DNA of 64,000 nucleotides from Streptacidiphilus sp. P02-A3a (GTDB lineage: Bacteria > Actinomycetota > Actinomycetes > Streptomycetales > Streptomycetaceae): the NCBI RefSeq assembly GCF_014084105.1, contig NZ_CP048289.1, forward strand, positions 8,503,922-8,567,921, read 5' to 3'. This document shows positions 7,086-15,598 of this stretch, in pieces; the first letter of the stretch is position 1; every line of letters starts with the position of its first letter. The notes beneath the pieces are model-generated. The model was not told the DNA's origin and ran no database searches. It was given only the letters and a program-made list of their open reading frames with translations. Position numbers and translations under genes: made by a program.

Positions 7086-8640
7086 CCCTCCCGCGCGCCT
7101 GGCGCGACCACGAGAAGATCCGGGCCTGCCGTCCCAGGCCCGCCACCGACGCACCCGCGCTGATCCCGGACTCGAAGGTCGGCCAACTCGCCGACCTGGT
7201 CCGCACCTGCGGGGCCCTGAAGCTGATCGACGACGAGCTGGACGGGCGTCCGGGACCGCCGGGCCTGCCGGTCCACGTCGTGCTGACCGGTCTGCCGCTG
7301 GCCCTGCACTACCACGACACAGCCAGGCTGGCCGATGCCGGGTCCTGCTCGACGAGGTCAGCGACACCGCGAAGCACTGGCTCGGCGCCGCGGACGTGGA
7401 CCGCACCGATCCGCACGCGCGGATCGCGTTCTGCAAACGGGTCTACCGGGCCTACGACCGGATCACCACCGCGCTGGACCCCGAACGCGTCGACCGCCGC
7501 CGACGCCTGCCCCTGGACCAGGCCTCCGCGCATGCCGCGGCCTGGGAGGACACCGATCCCGAGCACCTGCGCCGACGCACCGTGCTGCAGCAGGTCAGCG
7601 ACGCGTTCGTGCTCGCCCCGGTCCGCCACACCCTCGACCACGGCTGGCTCAAAGGCTGGCCCGGCGACGTCGGCGTCGACATGACCGGCGTCCCGGCCTG
7701 GCACCACCCGCCCAGCGACCTCCGGCAACTCGGCTCGGTCGAGACGACCGGGGGCTGGCATTTCAGCGCCGTCGCCACCGAGGGCGCCTTCGGCCACTGC
7801 CTCACCCTGACCGTCGCCGCCAGCCGTCGCAGCAGCGGGAAACGGGTCAGCCGACACCCGCAACTCGCGCTCGGAGCCGTGCTCGACACCGGCGGCAAAC
7901 GCCCCGGCCCCAACGCCGTCCACACCCTCACCCGCCTGGCCGAACTCGACCTGCCCAGCGGGATCCTGGCTGCCGACCGCGCCTACACCGACCAGACCAC
8001 TGAGCACTTCCAGACCCACGTCCGCCGACTCGGCTACCAGCTCGCTCTGGACTACAAGCAGGAACACCGCGGCATCCAGGGCACCCACCACGGCGCCCTG
8101 CTGATCGACGGCTCCCTCGCCTGCCCGCTCACACCCCACCGCGCCGCGACCGCCACCACCACCAACCTGGACGACCAGCAGATCCACGCCATCGACACGG
8201 ACACCGACCTGCAGGCCCAGATCGCCGCCCGCCGACCCTTCCACCTCAAGGTCAAGCAGCACGCGGACCCCACCGGCACGATCCGGCTGCAATGCCCCGC
8301 CGCCGGACCCTCCCCCTCGATCACCTGTCCACGCTTCAACCGGCTCCATCCACCCAGCCGACCCGCACCGGGCACAATCGACCTCACCGACCCCCGAGCC
8401 GTCGCCGCCCACCCCGCCGCGAAACCCGCCACCCAGATCCCCACCACCGAACGCCTGCATCCACCACCCCCGGACGAGCTGCCGAGGATCTGCCGCCAAC
8501 CGACGATCACCATCCGGCCAGGTGACCTGGTGTCCGCGTACTGATCTGAGTGCTCCAGTGCGTACGGAGTTGTGTGCGCCACCGACCCGTGTCAGCGAAG
8601 TCGCTTTCATGGCCCGTTCCGCTCACCGTAGTCTCGTGCC

Positions 8641-9085
8641 GTGGTCGACGAACATGGGGCACCCGACGCCTTCAAGAACCGATGCACGAATGCGGCGTGC
8701 ACGTTGGAGTCCTGCATCAGCTACTTCATCGAGCGCATCTCGTTGGACGAGTCCAACGAGGACCGCAAGGAGAACACGCTGGACGTGTGGCTGCGCAAGG
8801 GGCCGTGGAAGCCCGATGTGGTGGTCTCGCTGTCCAATCTCTACTCGGTTCACCCGTGGGGAACCCGAACTGGCCCCCATCTTTATTGACGGGATCTCCC
8901 TGATCCACCTACCGAAGTTGCCGTTGCCCTGGCCCACCGAGGCGCTCGGCCGACTCGATCGCTCCGAGGGCCTGCCCGAACTGGTCTGGTTGAGGATCAC
9001 CGGACCGATCGAAGTCGACGCTGTGGCCACGACTGTGACCGTCTACCAGGCTCAGAGCGACGACGCGGCCTCTGCGCTCCAGTGA
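8641..9085 (+). pseudogene. Frameshifted passenger gene inside the IS21-like element
   Basis: From GTG 8641 the frame reads VDEHGAPDAFKNRCTNAACT and reaches VSLSNLYSVHPWG near 8860, then is shifted; the other frame continues EPELAPIFIDGISLIHLPKL and ends at 9085. Joined, it would be about 148 residues. No recognised domain; the first part has a CTNAAC motif. It lies between istB and the element's left end and points the opposite way to istAB, so it is passenger DNA, not part of the transposition machinery. Confidence 0.5.
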
Positions 9086-9144
9086 CAGCCCGCAGCTGTT
9101 CGACGGCTCCGGCAGCAACCGAAATTTGAAGACTGATCAACCGC

Positions 9145-9915
9145 TCAGGCGACATCGGCCTCCCGCTCGATAGCTTGGAGGCGGTTCTTGAGGCGGTAGC
9201 TGTTGCCGTTGATCGCGATGACTTCGCAGTGGTGCAGGAGCCGGTCGAGGATGGCCGTGGCCAGAACCTCGTCACCGAACACCTGTCCCCACTCACTGAA
9301 GGTCTTGTTCGAGGTCAGGATGATCGAGCCCTTTTCGTAGCGCTTGGAGATCACCTGGAAGACCAGGTTCGCCTCGGCTCGTTCCAGGGGCTGGTAGCCC
9401 ACTTCATCGACCACGAGGACGCTGGGCCGCAGGTAGGTGCGGAGCTTGCTGGTCAGCTGGCCGGTGGCCTCGGCGGTCTTGAGGTGGCGGACCATGTCGT
9501 CGAGGCTGGTGAAGTAGATCGAGTAGCCGGCCCGGCAGGCGGCGACCGCGAGGGCAACGGCAATGTGGGTCTTGCCGACCCCGGGCGGGCCCAGCAGAGC
9601 GGCGTTGGCCTTGGCCTCGACGAAGGAGAGGGTCGCCAGGTCCTTGACCTTGCGCGGGTCGAGCTCGGGCTGGAACGAGAAGTCGTAGTCGTCCATCGTC
9701 TTGTGGTGCGGCAGCTTCGACAGCCGCAGTCCCTGGCGGAACCGCCGGTCGTCGCGGACCGCGAGTTCCTCGGACAGGACCAGGTCGAGGAAGTCGACGT
9801 AGCCCATCTTCGCCTCGTCCGCCCGCTTGGCGTACTCGTTCAGGCTCTCCACGAGGTGGGGCAGGCCGAGCTTGCCGGCCATGGTGCGGATGCGGTTGCT
9901 GACCAGTTCGCTCAA
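9145..9915 (-). CDS. istB: IstB-type AAA+ ATPase of the IS21-like element
   Basis: A 256-residue ATP-binding helper of IS21 transposition that loads and regulates the IstA transposase on target DNA. Walker A is GPPGVGKTH (near residue 107), Walker B VLVVDEVGY, and sensor-like ILTSNKTFSEW follows; the N-terminal helical region (LVSNRIRTMAGKLGLPHLVE) is typical of the family. Length is normal. The start ATG overlaps the istA stop by 4 nt (ATGA), the usual coupling. Appears intact. Confidence 0.92.
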   Translation of the reverse strand: MSELVSNRIRTMAGKLGLPHLVESLNEYAKRADEAKMGYVDFLDLVLSEELAVRDDRRFRQGLRLSKLPHHKTMDDYDFSFQPELDPRKVKDLATLSFVEAKANAALLGPPGVGKTHIAVALAVAACRAGYSIYFTSLDDMVRHLKTAEATGQLTSKLRTYLRPSVLVVDEVGYQPLERAEANLVFQVISKRYEKGSIILTSNKTFSEWGQVFGDEVLATAILDRLLHHCEVIAINGNSYRLKNRLQAIEREADVA

Positions 9916-11327
9916 CAGGGTTCCTCTGCGCTCGGGTGGGTGGTGAACGGGCGGGTGCCGGTCAGCTCGTCGTAGACGGACAGCGGTCGCCGGCCCACCT
10001 CGACGCGGGCAGCGGCGGCCCGACTGAGCAGTGCCCGCAGCGGACCGTCCTCCTCGCGCAGGGCGAGGCCGCGGCGGGGCCGGGGGTCGTCACCGGTCGT
10101 GGTGCGGCGGCCCTCCCCGGTGGGCAGGCCGTCCCAGTGGCGCTCGTCGACGATGCGGGCACCACGTCCCACCGCCCTGGAGTGCACGGCCAGCAGGGTG
10201 CCGCCAGTGGTGTCGGGGACAGTGGAATGGAGTATGACCTGGAACTTCGTGACCCGGACCTCGACCAGTTGGCGCGGGCGGACCTTGCGGGCGGGCACCG
10301 AGTAGAGGTTGGCGTCGAAGGCGACCAGGCAATCCTTGCCGACATGCCGCAGGTGCCGCTGCGCGACCACATAGGGTGCGCGGGGCAGCGGCCGCAAGGC
10401 CACGTGGTCGCGGATCGCGCGCAGGCCGATGACCTCGCCGTGGGTACCGTGCACCCGCGCGCGCCGGACCGGCACCCACGCGGTGAACGCGGCGTCGAGT
10501 TCCTCGGTCGAGGAGAACGCCCGGCCGGCCAGGACGTGGTCGCGCACGATGGCCACCTGCCGCTCGACCCGGCCCTTGCCCTGGGGGCGGTAGGCGGCGA
10601 GCACGTCGATGTCGAAGTCGTAGTGCCCGGCGAACGCCACCGCCTCCGGGTGGAGCGGGACAGCTTCGCCCGGGGCGACGTGTCGGCGGACCACGGTCTT
10701 GGTGCGGTCGTAGACGATGCTCATCGGCACTCCGCCGAAGTGCGCGAACGCCTGGCGGTGGCAGTCGAAGAACGTCGCCAGGTCCTGGCTGGTGGTGAAG
10801 CAGCAGAAGGGGTCCCGTGAGTACGACAGCGTCATGTGGAATGAGTAGACCTTCGGGATGCCGACGTGGGCCAGGATCCGTCCCTCGTCGCCCCAGTCGA
10901 CCTGGGCCTGGGCGCCCGGCACGACCTCGAACCGGCGGTGCAGGCCCGCCAGCTCGCCGGGGTTGATACCGAGCTCCCCGGCGATCCGGGGCCGGGCCTC
11001 CTGCAAGTAGATCTTGACCCGTTGGTAGTTGATGGCGAACCCGTACTCCTGGGCCAGTCGCTCGTGGATCACCGCTCCCTTGAGCAGGATCTCGGACCGC
11101 AGCATCGCGTCGATCAGCGGAGCGACCTCATCCACCGCCCGTTGCCTGGGCAAGGCGCCGGACTCCCGTTGCGGTGGCGCGGCCGGGACCTCACCCGACA
11201 AGTACTTGGCGACCGTGCGGCGATTGAGCCCGGTCTCCTTCGCGATCTGCCGCTGGCTCATCGCGCCCGACTCGTACAGGGCGCGAAATCGCCTCAACTC
11301 CAACCAGCGATGTGGGTCCAAGACCAC
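9912..11327 (-). CDS. istA: IstA-type DDE transposase of the IS21-like element
   Basis: About 471 residues. An N-terminal HTH (SGAMSQRQIAKETGLNRRTV) binds the element ends; the rve/DDE core has QAQVDWGDEG (Asp), SIVYDRTKTVV (Asp) and YRPQGKGRVERQVA (Glu), and the C-terminal beta-barrel part contains ANLYSVPARKVRPRQLVEV. The frame is open up to 11381, but GTG 11327 (VLDPHRW) follows AGAGGGG and better fits the family length. The gene looks intact, so the insertion may be recent relative to the decay of its host transposase. Confidence 0.9.
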   Translation of the reverse strand: MVLDPHRWLELRRFRALYESGAMSQRQIAKETGLNRRTVAKYLSGEVPAAPPQRESGALPRQRAVDEVAPLIDAMLRSEILLKGAVIHERLAQEYGFAINYQRVKIYLQEARPRIAGELGINPGELAGLHRRFEVVPGAQAQVDWGDEGRILAHVGIPKVYSFHMTLSYSRDPFCCFTTSQDLATFFDCHRQAFAHFGGVPMSIVYDRTKTVVRRHVAPGEAVPLHPEAVAFAGHYDFDIDVLAAYRPQGKGRVERQVAIVRDHVLAGRAFSSTEELDAAFTAWVPVRRARVHGTHGEVIGLRAIRDHVALRPLPRAPYVVAQRHLRHVGKDCLVAFDANLYSVPARKVRPRQLVEVRVTKFQVILHSTVPDTTGGTLLAVHSRAVGRGARIVDERHWDGLPTGEGRRTTTGDDPRPRRGLALREEDGPLRALLSRAAAARVEVGRRPLSVYDELTGTRPFTTHPSAEEPC

Positions 11328-11976
11328 GGCCAGCCGCCCCTCTGCCACCCGAACGGACAACAGCAGACTCGCGGACACCACCCCGCCACCGCATCACTTC
11401 TGGAGCACAATCACCCGTACGAGGTGGCGCATGTTCGCTCGTACGCCGACACCTGGGGAAACTCGACAAGTTCCGGCAGGACCGGCACTACCTCAGCCCC
11501 GAATGGCACGACGCGTTCAAACCCATCCGAGCCAACAACGAGGGCATCAACGGCAAAGCGAAGGGCTACCGGATCGACCTCGCCGAGCCGAAACAACGCC
11601 TCGCCCACGGACGCGCCGCCCAGACCATCCTGGTCGCCCTCATGATCTGCACCCTCAACCTGCAGATCCTCCACGACTGGCACTACAGCGCCAGCACCAG
11701 CGAGCCATTCGAGACCACCCCCGACGAGAAACCGCCCAGCAGCACACCGCCAACGGTCCCGGCCGAAACCGGACGACCTCCACCGGACGGCTAACGATCG
11801 GTCAGCCGAACAACCCGACAGCCCAGCCCCGCACCGCCGAAGATCCCCAGCCTGGCGGCGGCAGCAGCACGCCCTCGGCACCCCGAACCACCCCCAGACC
11901 ACACCGCTGAGCAGCGGGAACAGGCCCACCAGCACCGCCAACACCCCGGCAGCAGCCACCAGCAGACCCCGAAACC

Positions 11977-12017
11977 ACGAAATCCCGCCCGATCACTTGG
12001 ATCGGACGGGATCTCGT
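11977..12017. terminator. Right-end hairpin of unit B
   Basis: Arms of 18 bp (ACGAAATCCCGCCCGATC and its complement with two mismatches) and a 5-nt loop, about 180 bp after the transposase-like stop. The region 11795-12166 otherwise holds only the conserved post-transposase sequence, this hairpin, the right-end/left-end junction and left-end module C. It may terminate transposase transcription and also mark the element end. Confidence 0.7.
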
Positions 12018-12046
12018 CAACCATTCCCGACCGAAGTCGAGAACAG

Positions 12047-12136
12047 CTGGTTGGTGGGCTGTTGACGAGTGGTGCTGACCTGGCAGGCCAGACAACATCT
12101 GAAGATCGCTTCCCGTCGTCGCGATGATCGCTTCCC
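12047..12136 (+). repeat. Left-end module C
   Basis: GGTTGGTGGGCTGTTGACGAG-like sequence from about 12049, then GATCGCTTCCC at 12104-12114 and 12126-12136, 22 bp apart. It starts directly at the right end of unit B, giving a tandem right-end/left-end junction. The first cargo gene begins 31 bp downstream. Confidence 0.7.
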
Positions 12137-12166
12137 GAATCGAGTTGCCTCAGTGATCCTGTAGGG

Positions 12167-12547
12167 ATGCTGCTGCCCGATGTCGCGTCACTGACCAGCC
12201 TGATCGAAGTGGTCCGCATCGCTGCACCGACCGCTGTGTACGCCACGGGAGCTGTAGTCGGCGAGGATCTGGCGATCTGGGACGAGGAGCACAGCCGGCA
12301 GGTCCTGAGTCTGATCGCTGAGGTACCAGCAGGTGAACTGCACCGTTGTTTCGCTCCGGCCTACGGCATCCGGGCGCACGGTGCCGCCAACCTGCTGTTT
12401 GAGATCGCTTTCTGCTTCCGATGCCACGGCGCGCTTCTCCTAGGGTTGGGTGTCCCGTCCGGCCTGCGGGGGATCCAGGGTTTTGATGCGGACAGCCCAG
12501 CTGCCCGTGCTCTGCTTGATCGGTTCCGGGCCTGTGAGAGCGGCTGA
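12167..12547 (+). CDS. Unknown 126-residue protein, cargo of unit C
   Basis: First gene after left-end module C, starting MLLPDVASLTSLIEVVRIAA. No family recognised. The sequence has an N-terminal amphipathic region, a GAVVGEDLAIWDEEHS acidic stretch and a C-terminal FDADSPAARALLDRFRACES. There are four Cys/His-containing spots but no clear metal motif. A TAGGG lies directly before ATG 12167, a weak ribosome site. Coding bias matches the neighbourhood. It could be a small regulator or immunity protein; no evidence favours either. Confidence 0.5.
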   Translation: MLLPDVASLTSLIEVVRIAAPTAVYATGAVVGEDLAIWDEEHSRQVLSLIAEVPAGELHRCFAPAYGIRAHGAANLLFEIAFCFRCHGALLLGLGVPSGLRGIQGFDADSPAARALLDRFRACESG

Positions 12548-12595
12548 CTCCTCGATTCCTCGGCGGTCTGTCAGCACTGTGTGGCATCGGGCTTG

Positions 12596-12883
12596 ATGGA
12601 CTTCCGGTTCGGCCGCCGTATGGCCGTCGTGATGTGGGAGCATCTCGCCATGCGCCTGATCGCCGACGGGGCCACGCCGATATTGCGGTTGGTGCTGGCG
12701 AACGAGCTTGAGACCGATGATGGCTATGCCTTCGAGTTGGCGCGCCCGCTCTTCCTTGCCGCTGGTGATCGGATCAGCTTCGAGGAGAGCAAACTCGTCG
12801 TCGTGCGGGCGAGCGGCGAGCAGGTGCTCCCCTCTGGCGACTGGTCTACCTGCTGCCGGATCAAGTCTGGGCGCCGCAACTGA
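12596..12883 (+). CDS. Unknown small protein, possibly truncated, cargo of unit C
   Basis: A 95-residue frame from ATG 12596 (GTG 12581 is also in frame). It contains a hydrophobic/helical central part (MWEHLAMRLIADGATPILRL) and a KLVVVRASGEQVLPSGDW strand-like segment. The C-terminal TCCRIKSGRRN overlaps the start of the truncated HAD-like sequence in another frame, so the natural C-terminus may have been lost in the same rearrangement. No domain recognised. Confidence 0.4.
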   Translation: MDFRFGRRMAVVMWEHLAMRLIADGATPILRLVLANELETDDGYAFELARPLFLAAGDRISFEESKLVVVRASGEQVLPSGDWSTCCRIKSGRRN

Positions 12884-13209
12884 GCCGGGCGACGTGGGGC
12901 GAGGACGCGAACGAATGCGTCGCACCCCGGCTCGGCCTGCCACCGGTTCCCCTCGTTCCCTGGTCGAAGCCCTCGGAAGATGAAGAGGGGGACGTCCGGG
13001 CCGGGCGTCATTGGAAGACCCGGCCGATTGTTGCCTGGGCGGGTGGCCGTGCCTTCGCCTGGGTCGATGACGAGATCACTCGTGCCGACCGGGATTGGGT
13101 GGCGGCCCATCACCGTGGCCCTGCGCTGCTGCACCGGGTCGACCCTCGCTTTGGGCTCGGCCCGCAGGATTTCGCCGCTCTGGAGGCGTGGGCGGACAGC
13201 GTCCGTTGA
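12840..13209 (+). pseudogene. 5'-truncated HAD-like gene (unit C)
   Basis: The open frame reads VYLLPDQVWAPQLSRATWGE, ANECVAPRLGLP and later FAWVDDEITRADRDWVAAHH, ending GPQDFAALEAWADSVR at 13209. This corresponds to the last 120 or so residues of the unit A protein (TTWESEANAYIAPLVGLPEL onward). The DVDG nucleophile motif is missing, so it cannot be a functional HAD enzyme. Confidence 0.65.
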
Positions 13210-13233
13210 TGCGGGTGTGGCGGTCGGGCCCGG

Positions 13234-13515
13234 TCAGGCGACCGTGCTGATGCTTCCGGTCCACCAGTCCGGTTGGTCGCCGGGAGTCCAGTCGATCGCG
13301 ACGGGATGCTGAAAGGTCTCCTGGACCCACTGGCACATGGTGGCCTGAGCGGACTCGGGCGCGCTGCTGGCCGGCTCGTCGGGCAATGCGCCGTCCAGGA
13401 TGCCGCCGGGGTCGTCGCAGTAGACGGCGAAGCGCCATGTGAGCGGGGTTCTGAACAGCACGACTGTGTTCGGTCGGCCGACCCTGTCCCGCCAGTGCGG
13501 CTTGGACTTGGGCAT
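13234..13515 (-). CDS. Unknown small protein, last gene of the unit C cargo operon
   Basis: A 93-residue protein from ATG 13515, which overlaps the TGA of the S1-domain gene (TGATG), so it is translationally coupled. N-terminal motif HWRDRVGRPNTVVLFRTPLT and C-terminal IDWTPGDQPDWWTG are shared with the frameshifted gene of unit A (2397-2697). It is Trp/Pro-rich and soluble, with no recognised domain. Conservation in two units suggests an old and mobile cargo family. Confidence 0.6.
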   Translation of the reverse strand: MPKSKPHWRDRVGRPNTVVLFRTPLTWRFAVYCDDPGGILDGALPDEPASSAPESAQATMCQWVQETFQHPVAIDWTPGDQPDWWTGSISTVA

Positions 13516-13826
13516 CACACCTCAGCCTTGCATCCGTCGAGCTTGATCCTCACCTGGCAGTTATGGTCCGCATGGCCGATGACCTCGCCGCGAACGTGCT
13601 CTCCGATATGTGGCAGCACTGCTTCGCTGGGCATCGTGATGATCTCGGCCAGGCCGATCGCGTCAGGGACGCCGTCGATGGCGAGGAAGACACCGAAGGG
13701 CTGGCGGCCGATGACCTCGCCTGCCACCGGGGTTCCGAGGGGCAGTGCCTGGCAGGTCGCGGCCCAAGCCGCCTGGGCTCGGACTCCGGTTCCGGAGCCG
13801 TCGGCGGGCCATGAGTAGTGACTCAT
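13515..13826 (-). CDS. S1-like OB-fold RNA-binding protein, unit C operon
   Basis: A 103-residue protein. Residues 30-100 form an S1-type OB fold: LGTPVAGEVIGRQPFGVFLA followed by IDGVPDAIGLAEI and a second half HIGEHVRGEVIGHADHNCQV. S1 domains bind RNA. No second domain is present. It sits 38 nt after the RacP-like gene and overlaps the next gene, so it belongs to the four-gene minus-strand operon 15282-13234. The start ATG 13826 is preceded by only a weak ribosome site; the frame extends upstream but that part overlaps racP in another frame. Confidence 0.65.
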   Translation of the reverse strand: MSHYSWPADGSGTGVRAQAAWAATCQALPLGTPVAGEVIGRQPFGVFLAIDGVPDAIGLAEIITMPSEAVLPHIGEHVRGEVIGHADHNCQVRIKLDGCKAEV

Positions 13827-13864
13827 GGCCCGATCATGCCACCTCGGGTTCCGAGACCGGCGGT

Positions 13865-14284
13865 TCAGGGGGATCCGTATCCGGCGGCCATCTCCAGGTT
13901 GGACTCGATGGCTCGGAACTGGGCGGTGAGGTATTCGGCCCAGGCGCTCTTGGGGAAGAGTTGGAGGTGGGGGCCGAGGGTTCCGGTGAGCATCCGGCGA
14001 AACTTGGTGAGCTCCCTGCTGACCCAGGCCAGTTCCCATGCCTCAAGTTCGGCTTCGCTCGCGCAGAAGTGGTAGCCGCTTTCGCGTGTCCACAACAGGG
14101 GTGGCCATTCTCCTTCCGCGCATAGGTCTCGGAGTGTGTGCAGTGCGCGACGGGTCTGCCAGCGGCTGAGTCCGCAGTCCGCAGCGAGTACGAGCAGGGT
14201 CAGACCAGCGGGCGCGACTTCCAGGAGCCGGGTGCGGACCAGGTCGGCGTGACGCTCCGCTGTCGCGGAGGGTCGCTTTGGCAC
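13865..14284 (-). CDS. RacP-like winged-HTH protein, unit C operon
   Basis: A 139-residue protein starting with GTG 2 nt after the DUF6192 stop. Residues 15-60 form an HTH (LTLLVLAADCGLSRWQTRRA, then LHTLRDLC), followed by EGEWPPLLWTRESGYHFCAS, a combination I know from proteins annotated RacP in streptomycetes. The C-terminal part is helical (ELTKFRRMLTGTLGPH). Function is unproven; DNA binding is inferred from the HTH. Its pairing with a DUF6192/RacO-type gene is typical of streptomycete accessory regions. Confidence 0.7.
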   Translation of the reverse strand: MPKRPSATAERHADLVRTRLLEVAPAGLTLLVLAADCGLSRWQTRRALHTLRDLCAEGEWPPLLWTRESGYHFCASEAELEAWELAWVSRELTKFRRMLTGTLGPHLQLFPKSAWAEYLTAQFRAIESNLEMAAGYGSP

Positions 14285-14286
14285 GG

Positions 14287-15282
14287 CTACTCGCCCTTCA
14301 GGAGGCGGGCCAGTTCCTCGTCCATGTCGGTCTTGCCGGTGTCGACGGCGGTCTCGATCCAGTCGAGGGTCGCGCGGACCCGGGCGATGTTCTCGTGCAC
14401 GATAGTGCGTTCGTCCTGGCCCAGGGTGCGGTCGCGCAGGCCGGGGACGGCGCGACCGGCCGCGGCGACGAAGGTGTGGCAGGCGGTGACCAAGTCCAGG
14501 AACTCCACGGTGCGGTCGATGTTCCGCACGGCCGGGGCGACGGGGCTGGTGCGCTCGAAGTTCTCGCGGGCCTGGCGGCTGCGCTCGACCTGGGCGTGGT
14601 TGACATGGAAGCGGGCGGTGTCATCGCCCATTGCCTTGAACGCGATGTCCGGCCGCCGCAGGAGGTTGGTCGCCGCGGTGGTGGCGACTGCCTCGTCGCG
14701 GGTGAACTCCTCGACCACCCGGGCCTTGTTCTCCGGGGAGACTTTGGCCGTGACCTGCGGACGCTGGAGGAAGTCGGTGGTCACTTTCGCGGCGACCTCC
14801 TCATCGTGGGCCAAGTGATGGATCGCGGTGATCTTCTCCTGCGTACTCTCGGGGCTGTCGACCGTCCACCCCACCTGGCGTCTGGCGTCGTCAGATGACC
14901 ACCGCGTCCTACCCGCAGGCGGTGTCTTGATCACGGCGAACCGCTCTACTTCGTTCTCGATCGCCCCCAGGATGCGGTGGATCGTGAACGAGACACCTGC
15001 CTGTCGGCGATCTTTCGGCCAGCGCGATGCGGTCCACCTGTTGTTGGACACCGTGCTGAGCTTCAACCCGATGTCAGCGGCAAGCCGGAGCATGGACTGC
15101 CTGACCGTCCACTCCGCGTCCACGGGGCCGCTGCGGGGCCTGAGCGGCTCGATCTCCAGGGCACGGTCTCCGATCGTGAACGCGCCCTGGGTCTGCTGTT
15201 CCACGACGTCGCGCAGTTCGGCGACGATCTGGTCGTATCGGGACTGGCTGACGCTGCCGACCGTGTCAGTCTCTTGGGTCAT
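14287..15282 (-). CDS. DUF6192 (RacO-like) family protein, first gene of the unit C cargo operon
   Basis: A 331-residue soluble protein. N-terminal SQSRYDQIVAELRDVVEQQT and FTIGDRALEIEPLRP are hallmarks of the DUF6192 family; the middle has a DNA-binding-like segment (ADIGLKLSTVSNNRWTASRW) and the C-terminus a long helical region ending TDMDEELARLLKGE. ATG 15282 is preferred over 15312 because GGTGGTGAC precedes it and unit A keeps the same upstream sequence. Its role is unknown; the HTH-like segment suggests it works with DNA, possibly together with RacP. Confidence 0.65.
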   Translation of the reverse strand: MTQETDTVGSVSQSRYDQIVAELRDVVEQQTQGAFTIGDRALEIEPLRPRSGPVDAEWTVRQSMLRLAADIGLKLSTVSNNRWTASRWPKDRRQAGVSFTIHRILGAIENEVERFAVIKTPPAGRTRWSSDDARRQVGWTVDSPESTQEKITAIHHLAHDEEVAAKVTTDFLQRPQVTAKVSPENKARVVEEFTRDEAVATTAATNLLRRPDIAFKAMGDDTARFHVNHAQVERSRQARENFERTSPVAPAVRNIDRTVEFLDLVTACHTFVAAAGRAVPGLRDRTLGQDERTIVHENIARVRATLDWIETAVDTGKTDMDEELARLLKGE

Positions 15283-15598
15283 GGTGTCACCACCAACTGC
15301 GGTCCGGGGCAAGGCGCTTGTGTCCGTGGCAGGACGGGGTCCGCTTTCATGACGAGAGTCGGCCCATAAGTCCTAAGATCGCAATGAATGACCACAAATG
15401 ACTCCCACTGCGCGAAATCAGTTGCCTGATGGGCTCATCCCGCACGAATTCCGACCGCCACGCAGGCTATTGCGGTCGATTGGCGTCATTGGCGGTCACC
15501 ATCGGTGCTCTTGTCCGGCGTGCTCCTACGGTGGCGTGAGCTCTCGGACCGGAAGGACCGGCCGGAGCTGACCGGTGGATCCTGCGGGCAGGAGGCAG
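15283..15598. promoter_or_regulatory. Conserved divergent regulatory block of unit C
   Basis: No gene. It aligns with 4027-4347 of unit A, including GTCACCACCAACTGC at the cargo side and GCGGTCGATTGG plus GTCATTGGC-type repeats at 15470-15500. It separates the leftward cargo operon from the rightward backbone genes. Conservation of non-coding sequence between units that differ in cargo suggests a shared promoter/operator. No consensus promoter assigned. Confidence 0.5.

Larger units (their letters stand above)
8531..11451 (-). mobile_element. IS21-family insertion sequence with passenger gene
   Basis: The ends are inverted repeats starting TGTCCGCGTAC (8531) and, read inward from 11451, TGTCGGCGTAC; a second CGTACGG block lies at offset 31-37 of both ends, the internal-repeat style typical of IS21. 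The 5-bp direct repeat CCTGG at 8526-8530 and 11452-11456 is a target duplication; the uninterrupted sequence is seen in unit C (about 19020). It encodes istA and istB on the minus strand and a broken passenger gene on the plus strand. Length is 2921 bp, longer than usual because of the passenger. Confidence 0.9.
7082..11794 (+). pseudogene. DDE-transposase-like gene of unit B, frameshifted and split by an IS21-like element
   Basis: Coding parts are 7082-8530 and 11452-11794. It starts with GTG inside the recombinase stop. A net 4-nt loss near 7340 breaks the frame (compare unit C at about 17827). The main frame then runs to GDL at 8530 and resumes after the IS at LGKLDKFRQD. Core motifs: GVDMTGVPAWHHPP (first Asp), AADRAYTD (second Asp), KPIRANNEGINGK (candidate Glu). 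The fold looks like an RNase H/DDE transposase; the IS family is not one I can name. The reconstructed length would be about 595 residues, like unit C. Confidence 0.7.
5274..12046 (+). mobile_element. Unit B of the array, interrupted by an IS21-family element
   Basis: Order: left-end module, SMI1/KNR4 cargo gene, recombinase-like gene, transposase-like gene (frameshifted and split by the IS at 8531-11451), about 180 bp conserved with unit C after the transposase stop, and the right-end hairpin 11977-12017. It lacks the winged-helix and HTH backbone genes. Extent is inferred from alignment to units A and C by eye. Confidence 0.6.

Noticed and set aside
7309..8610. Minus-strand 433-residue frame opposite the unit B transposase
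   Set aside because: Gly/Val-rich antisense composition and homologous coding content on the plus strand (matched to unit C).
1325..12136. GATCGCTTCCC repeats as a CRISPR array
   Set aside because: Only two repeats per locus with 11-nt spacers and no cas genes.
1325..12136. Integron-type cassette array
   Set aside because: No attC-like folds between individual cargo genes, no IntI-type integrase with complete catalytic residues; repeats border multi-gene units instead.
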